A DNA stretch of 64,000 nucleotides, taken from the NCBI GenBank assembly GCA_017454905.1, contig JAFTCB010000033.1, positions 1 to 64,000 on the forward strand. Reading direction: 5' to 3'. The notes beneath the pieces were generated by a model. That model saw only the letters and a list, made by a program, of their open reading frames with translations, was not told the origin of the DNA and made no database searches. The translations under genes and the position numbers were made by a program. Numbering within the stretch: the first letter of the stretch is position 1; the number at the start of each line of letters is the position of its first letter. This document shows, piece after piece, positions 61,419-64,000 of the stretch. Source of the stretch: Bacteroidales bacterium. GTDB taxonomy: Bacteria; Bacteroidota; Bacteroidia; Bacteroidales; UBA932.

Positions 61419-62186
61419 ATGATAAAAACTGACTTTGTTCTGACCGCTCTGGCCGCGCTCCTGCTGACGGCGGCCGGAGTTTTTGCGCGCGACCTGCCGG
61501 ACAAGGCGTTGGGAACCGTCGAATATGAGGTACACTATCAATGGGGAGGTCTCAACGCCAAGGTGGCCACCGCCACCATCTCCATGGAACCCGGCAGCAG
61601 GGACCGGCAGCAAGCCTACCACTCCCGTGCGCTCATCCAGGCTTCCTCGATCTTCCGTCTCTTCATCAGCCACGACTACATCGCCGACACCTGGCTCAGA
61701 CGTTCCGACCTGCAGCCGCTCTTTTTCTCTAATCCGTATAAGAAAAACAACAAGGACTGCACGTACGAATACACTTACGACCAAGCTTCCCGGAAGATCC
61801 TGTCCCGGGCCGTCAAGCCGGATTCGGACGAACCGGAGGAGACCACTTTCCGCTTGGACGGCAAGACGATGGACCTGCTGTCCCTGCTCCATTTCATCCG
61901 TTTCTATGATGTGAAGCCTTCGGGAAAGCCACTCGCAGTACAGATCCTGATGGCCGGGAAAGCCTTCCCGGGCCTGCTCACCTTCGAAGGCGTGGACAAG
62001 GACCACGTACCGGGCCGGGAGACCGAGCGCTTCCTGCTGAAACTGACCGAACATGGCCTGATGGAGAACGGAAGCGGCAATGAGATCCATCTCTGGCGCT
62101 CCCCGGATGCGGACCGGCAGCTGCTGGGGCTTGAAGTGCCCCTCAGCACCGGCTTCATGTCCGTGACCGCCAAGGAGTCCGATTAA
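61419..62186 (+). CDS. DUF3108 family exported protein
   Basis: 255 residues with a signal peptide ending AGVFARD. LGTVEYEVHYQWGGLNAKVATATI, HSRALIQASSIFRLFISHDYI and TTFRLDGKTMDLLSLLHFIR mark DUF3108 (motifs shortened). Such proteins are exported, all-beta and of unknown role. A run of four similar envelope genes starts here. The GTATTTG just 1 nt before ATG is not a clear box. Confidence 0.82.
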   Translation: MIKTDFVLTALAALLLTAAGVFARDLPDKALGTVEYEVHYQWGGLNAKVATATISMEPGSRDRQQAYHSRALIQASSIFRLFISHDYIADTWLRRSDLQPLFFSNPYKKNNKDCTYEYTYDQASRKILSRAVKPDSDEPEETTFRLDGKTMDLLSLLHFIRFYDVKPSGKPLAVQILMAGKAFPGLLTFEGVDKDHVPGRETERFLLKLTEHGLMENGSGNEIHLWRSPDADRQLLGLEVPLSTGFMSVTAKESD

Positions 62187-62235
62187 TCACCTACTATATT
62201 TGCAAGCAAACGGGCTTGACTGCCCATCAATCGCC

Positions 62236-62862
62236 ATGAAAAGAATCCTTTCACTTCTGCTTCCCGGCCTGCTGGCCGCGGTAACGCTTTTTGCCCAGAC
62301 ACCTGAAGAAATCCTGGCCAGGATGGATCAGGAGACCCAACGTTTCGACCCGGAGGGCTTTTCCATGGTCATGGAAATCCGGGTACCTCTGCTCGGAGCC
62401 ATCGCCACAACCATTTACACCCGGGGAGACAAATACAAGATGATCACCAGCAAGGACGGCGACATCGAGATCGACTGGTCGGACGGGCAGACCGACTGGA
62501 AGTATGAATCCAAAAAGAACGAAGTCACTATCGAGACCAAAGCACCCGGCGCGACGTCGGATGCGGAGAACAACACGAAAATGCTGGACAGCGTCACCGA
62601 AGGCTACGATGTGCGTCTAAGGAAAGAGACCGCGGACACCTGGCAGTTCCGTTGCACCAAATCGAAGACCAATCCGAACAAGGATGACCCCAAGACCATG
62701 GACCTGGAAATCTCCAAGGCGACTTATCTGCCTGTATGCCTCAAAGCCAGTGCCGGAGGCGTGACCGTCTCCCTGCGAGACTTCAGCGTCGGTGTCAGCG
62801 AGCAGGAGGTCACCTTCGATGCCTCCCAATACGCCAGTGCACATATCAATGACAAGCGTTAG
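62236..62862 (+). CDS. LolA-like exported protein
   Basis: 208 residues from ATG 62236; signal ends TLFAQ. TPEEILARMDQETQRF then FSMVMEIRVPLLGAIATTIYTRGDKYKM, IDWSDGQTDWKYESKKNEV (strings cut), and a C-terminal strand pair DFSVGVSEQEVTFD. This is the half-barrel pattern of LolA/LolB-type outer membrane lipoprotein carriers. Whether it carries lipoproteins is not shown. TATATTTG at 62195-62202 is 33 nt upstream. Confidence 0.72.
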   Translation: MKRILSLLLPGLLAAVTLFAQTPEEILARMDQETQRFDPEGFSMVMEIRVPLLGAIATTIYTRGDKYKMITSKDGDIEIDWSDGQTDWKYESKKNEVTIETKAPGATSDAENNTKMLDSVTEGYDVRLRKETADTWQFRCTKSKTNPNKDDPKTMDLEISKATYLPVCLKASAGGVTVSLRDFSVGVSEQEVTFDASQYASAHINDKR

Positions 62863-62867
62863 CCTGT

Positions 62868-63263
62868 ATGAAAAAAATCCTTCCCTTCATCTCCGTCATC
62901 CTGCTGCTGTGCGGGTGTTCCCCCAAATTGGCCGGGAACCTGCCGGCAATCCCCGATCAACACCCTGACTATGCCGTAATCTATTTCTTCCGGCCCGGCG
63001 GGTTCGTACAGACGCCCTACGACGTCCATCTGGGGGACGAAGTCGTATTCCGTTCCAAAAACAAGAACAAGGCCATCGTGAAAGTGGAGAAAGCCGGCAC
63101 CTACGAAATCTGGGGACAGACTGAAACCCGTGAAGGCATCACGTTGAAGATCGAGCCCGGCAAAGACTACTACATACGGACATCCACCCAGTTCGGCGTG
63201 GCCATTTGGCGCCCCTTGATCGAACTGGTCCCGGCCGAAGCCGGCAAGGCTGCGTGGAGATGA
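62868..63263 (+). CDS. small lipoprotein, DUF2846-like
   Basis: 131 residues, lipobox LLCGC. The mature part YAVIYFFRPGGFVQTPYDVHLGDEVVFRSKNK (cut: IYFFRP, VHLGDEVV) and TLKIEPGKDYYIRTST are the pattern of DUF2846-type lipoproteins. It starts 5 nt after the LolA-like gene stop and ends abutting the convergent gene. Function unknown. Confidence 0.75.
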   Translation: MKKILPFISVILLLCGCSPKLAGNLPAIPDQHPDYAVIYFFRPGGFVQTPYDVHLGDEVVFRSKNKNKAIVKVEKAGTYEIWGQTETREGITLKIEPGKDYYIRTSTQFGVAIWRPLIELVPAEAGKAAWR

Positions 63264-63839
63264 TTATTCGTTCGGGTGGAAAGTTCTGTAGAACTTCACG
63301 CCGCTGGCCAGGGAATTCAGCTCGGACCGGCGGACGCTGGTGGCGCGGATATAACCTTCACGCTGGACGCTGAATTCGAGATAGCGGCTCAGGAACGGCT
63401 TCTTGAGGGTCACCTTCACCGCTTCCCGGTCTTCGTTCGGGACGCCGAACGCGAGGCAGCCGGAGAGTTCGAGTGAAGTGCCGGGAGATTCCTTGAACAG
63501 ATTCTGCAACTGCTGGAGGCCGTCCAGGGCCTCCTGCAACGAATTGCCCAGCGGGATGAACAACTCAAAGATCGGATCGAAAAGGACCTGGACGACTTCG
63601 TCGCCCATCCCGAGGTGACCGACGGACAGGAAATACTGTTTGCCGTCGTCCTCCGCCGGTACGCTGAACACCTCAAAGACTTCGGGGATCTTGAAGATGC
63701 TGTCATCCTCGGGGTTGACCTCGATGGTTACAATCTCATTTCTCTGAGGGAATTTTGTATCCTGTGCAGATGCGGTTGCCGGCGTGGCCGCAAGAAGCAT
63801 GAAGACGAAAAGCGTCGGAAGGAAATTCTGGGGTTTCAT
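63264..63839 (-). CDS. hypothetical exported protein
   Basis: 191 residues from ATG 63839, with a signal peptide ending ATASAQ; the frame is open to 63884 but the -7 box lies inside that stretch. Mature part: FKIPEVFEVFSVPAEDDGKQYFLSVG, DPIFELFIPLGNSLQEALDGLQQL (cut), LKKPFLSRYLEFSVQREGYIRA. No known motif. Convergent with the previous lipoprotein gene; stops are adjacent. Confidence 0.72.
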   Translation of the reverse strand: MKPQNFLPTLFVFMLLAATPATASAQDTKFPQRNEIVTIEVNPEDDSIFKIPEVFEVFSVPAEDDGKQYFLSVGHLGMGDEVVQVLFDPIFELFIPLGNSLQEALDGLQQLQNLFKESPGTSLELSGCLAFGVPNEDREAVKVTLKKPFLSRYLEFSVQREGYIRATSVRRSELNSLASGVKFYRTFHPNE

Positions 63840-63863
63840 GGGCTGACGTTTTTTACTTATTTG

Positions 63864-63871
63864 CAAATATA
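63864..63871 (-). promoter_or_regulatory. -7 box TATATTTG
   Basis: Minus-strand TATATTTG, 24 nt before the ATG at 63839. The remaining 63872-64000 shows no gene. Confidence 0.5.
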
Positions 63872-64000
63872 CCTTTTTTTTCAAAACAAGTTGCGTGCCG
63901 CACCGGGGCTCCCGGTCTCAGGAAAGTTCTTTTTTGATCTCGTAACATTGGTGTTTTTTTGCCATATTACAGCGACTTACACGGCTTTTACCAACCGAGA

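Overview
The window looks like chromosome from a GC-rich (roughly 60%) member of the Bacteroidales, probably an uncultured gut or rumen plant-fibre degrader. The evidence is the Bacteroidetes -7 box TAnnTTTG in front of many genes, the near absence of Shine-Dalgarno sequences, families largely confined to Bacteroidetes (DUF4252, DUF4421, FISUMP-type C-terminus, long S16, FeoA-FeoB fusion, short SufD), and the many Sec and lipoprotein signals. The family cannot be fixed from sequence alone. No rRNA, CRISPR array, transposase, SusC/SusD pair or phage gene was seen.

Layout. 1-8000: the end of a FISUMP-like protein, a membrane-anchored Kelch/AraC one-component regulator, then a minus-strand group (beta-helix pectinesterase-like protein, NlpC/P60 peptidase, CE15 glucuronoyl esterase, nitroreductase). 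7566-8430: a perfect 51-bp direct repeat brackets an AT-richer lipoprotein gene and a 93-bp MITE-like element. 8463-12107: L,D-transpeptidase, a secreted double zinc-ribbon protein, and a DUF4252 / ECF sigma / membrane protein / DUF4252 operon. 12191-21707: a glycan-degradation island with GH29 fucosidase, a frameshifted small gene, an SGNH esterase-GH51 arabinofuranosidase fusion, a strikingly fungal-like GH54 arabinofuranosidase lipoprotein, and right behind it a VKOR-DsbA disulfide-forming protein. 21760-33796: DUF2207 protein, two lipoproteins, tRNA-Met and tRNA-Gln, then a housekeeping block (ispF, small membrane protein, mutL, rhomboid, Sua5-type gene; on the other strand a barrel protein, CYTH, galE, phosphodiesterase, radA, rsmE). 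33817-39545: a five-gene tripartite efflux operon of MacAB/TolC type. 39822-44840: small PLDc_N protein, queH with an in-frame insertion, hemerythrin-LuxR regulator, tRNA-Leu, FeoB-associated Cys-rich protein and feoAB. 44896-50958: surface-glycan genes (two GT2 enzymes, a DUF616 protein, a flippase fused to a TupA-type ATP-grasp domain) around rimM and rpsP. 50963-55820: DUF975 protein, then sufB-pnuC-sufC-sufD-ispE. 55918-63839: a plus-strand series of envelope proteins (barrel, sodium:solute symporter, C69 dipeptidase, DUF4421, DUF3108, LolA-like, lipoproteins).

How they fit together. CE15, SGNH-GH51, GH54, GH29 and the beta-helix protein together point to side-chain removal from arabinoxylan, pectin or glycoprotein-like glycans. 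The GH54/VKOR-DsbA pair suggests a locally encoded oxidative-folding helper. Iron supply (FeoAB), Fe-S assembly (Suf), an Fe-S enzyme (QueH) and a hemerythrin regulator recur across the second half. A window-wide signal is the spacing of -7 boxes to start codons: one group at 4-8 nt, which implies leaderless or near-leaderless mRNAs, and another at about 20-33 nt.
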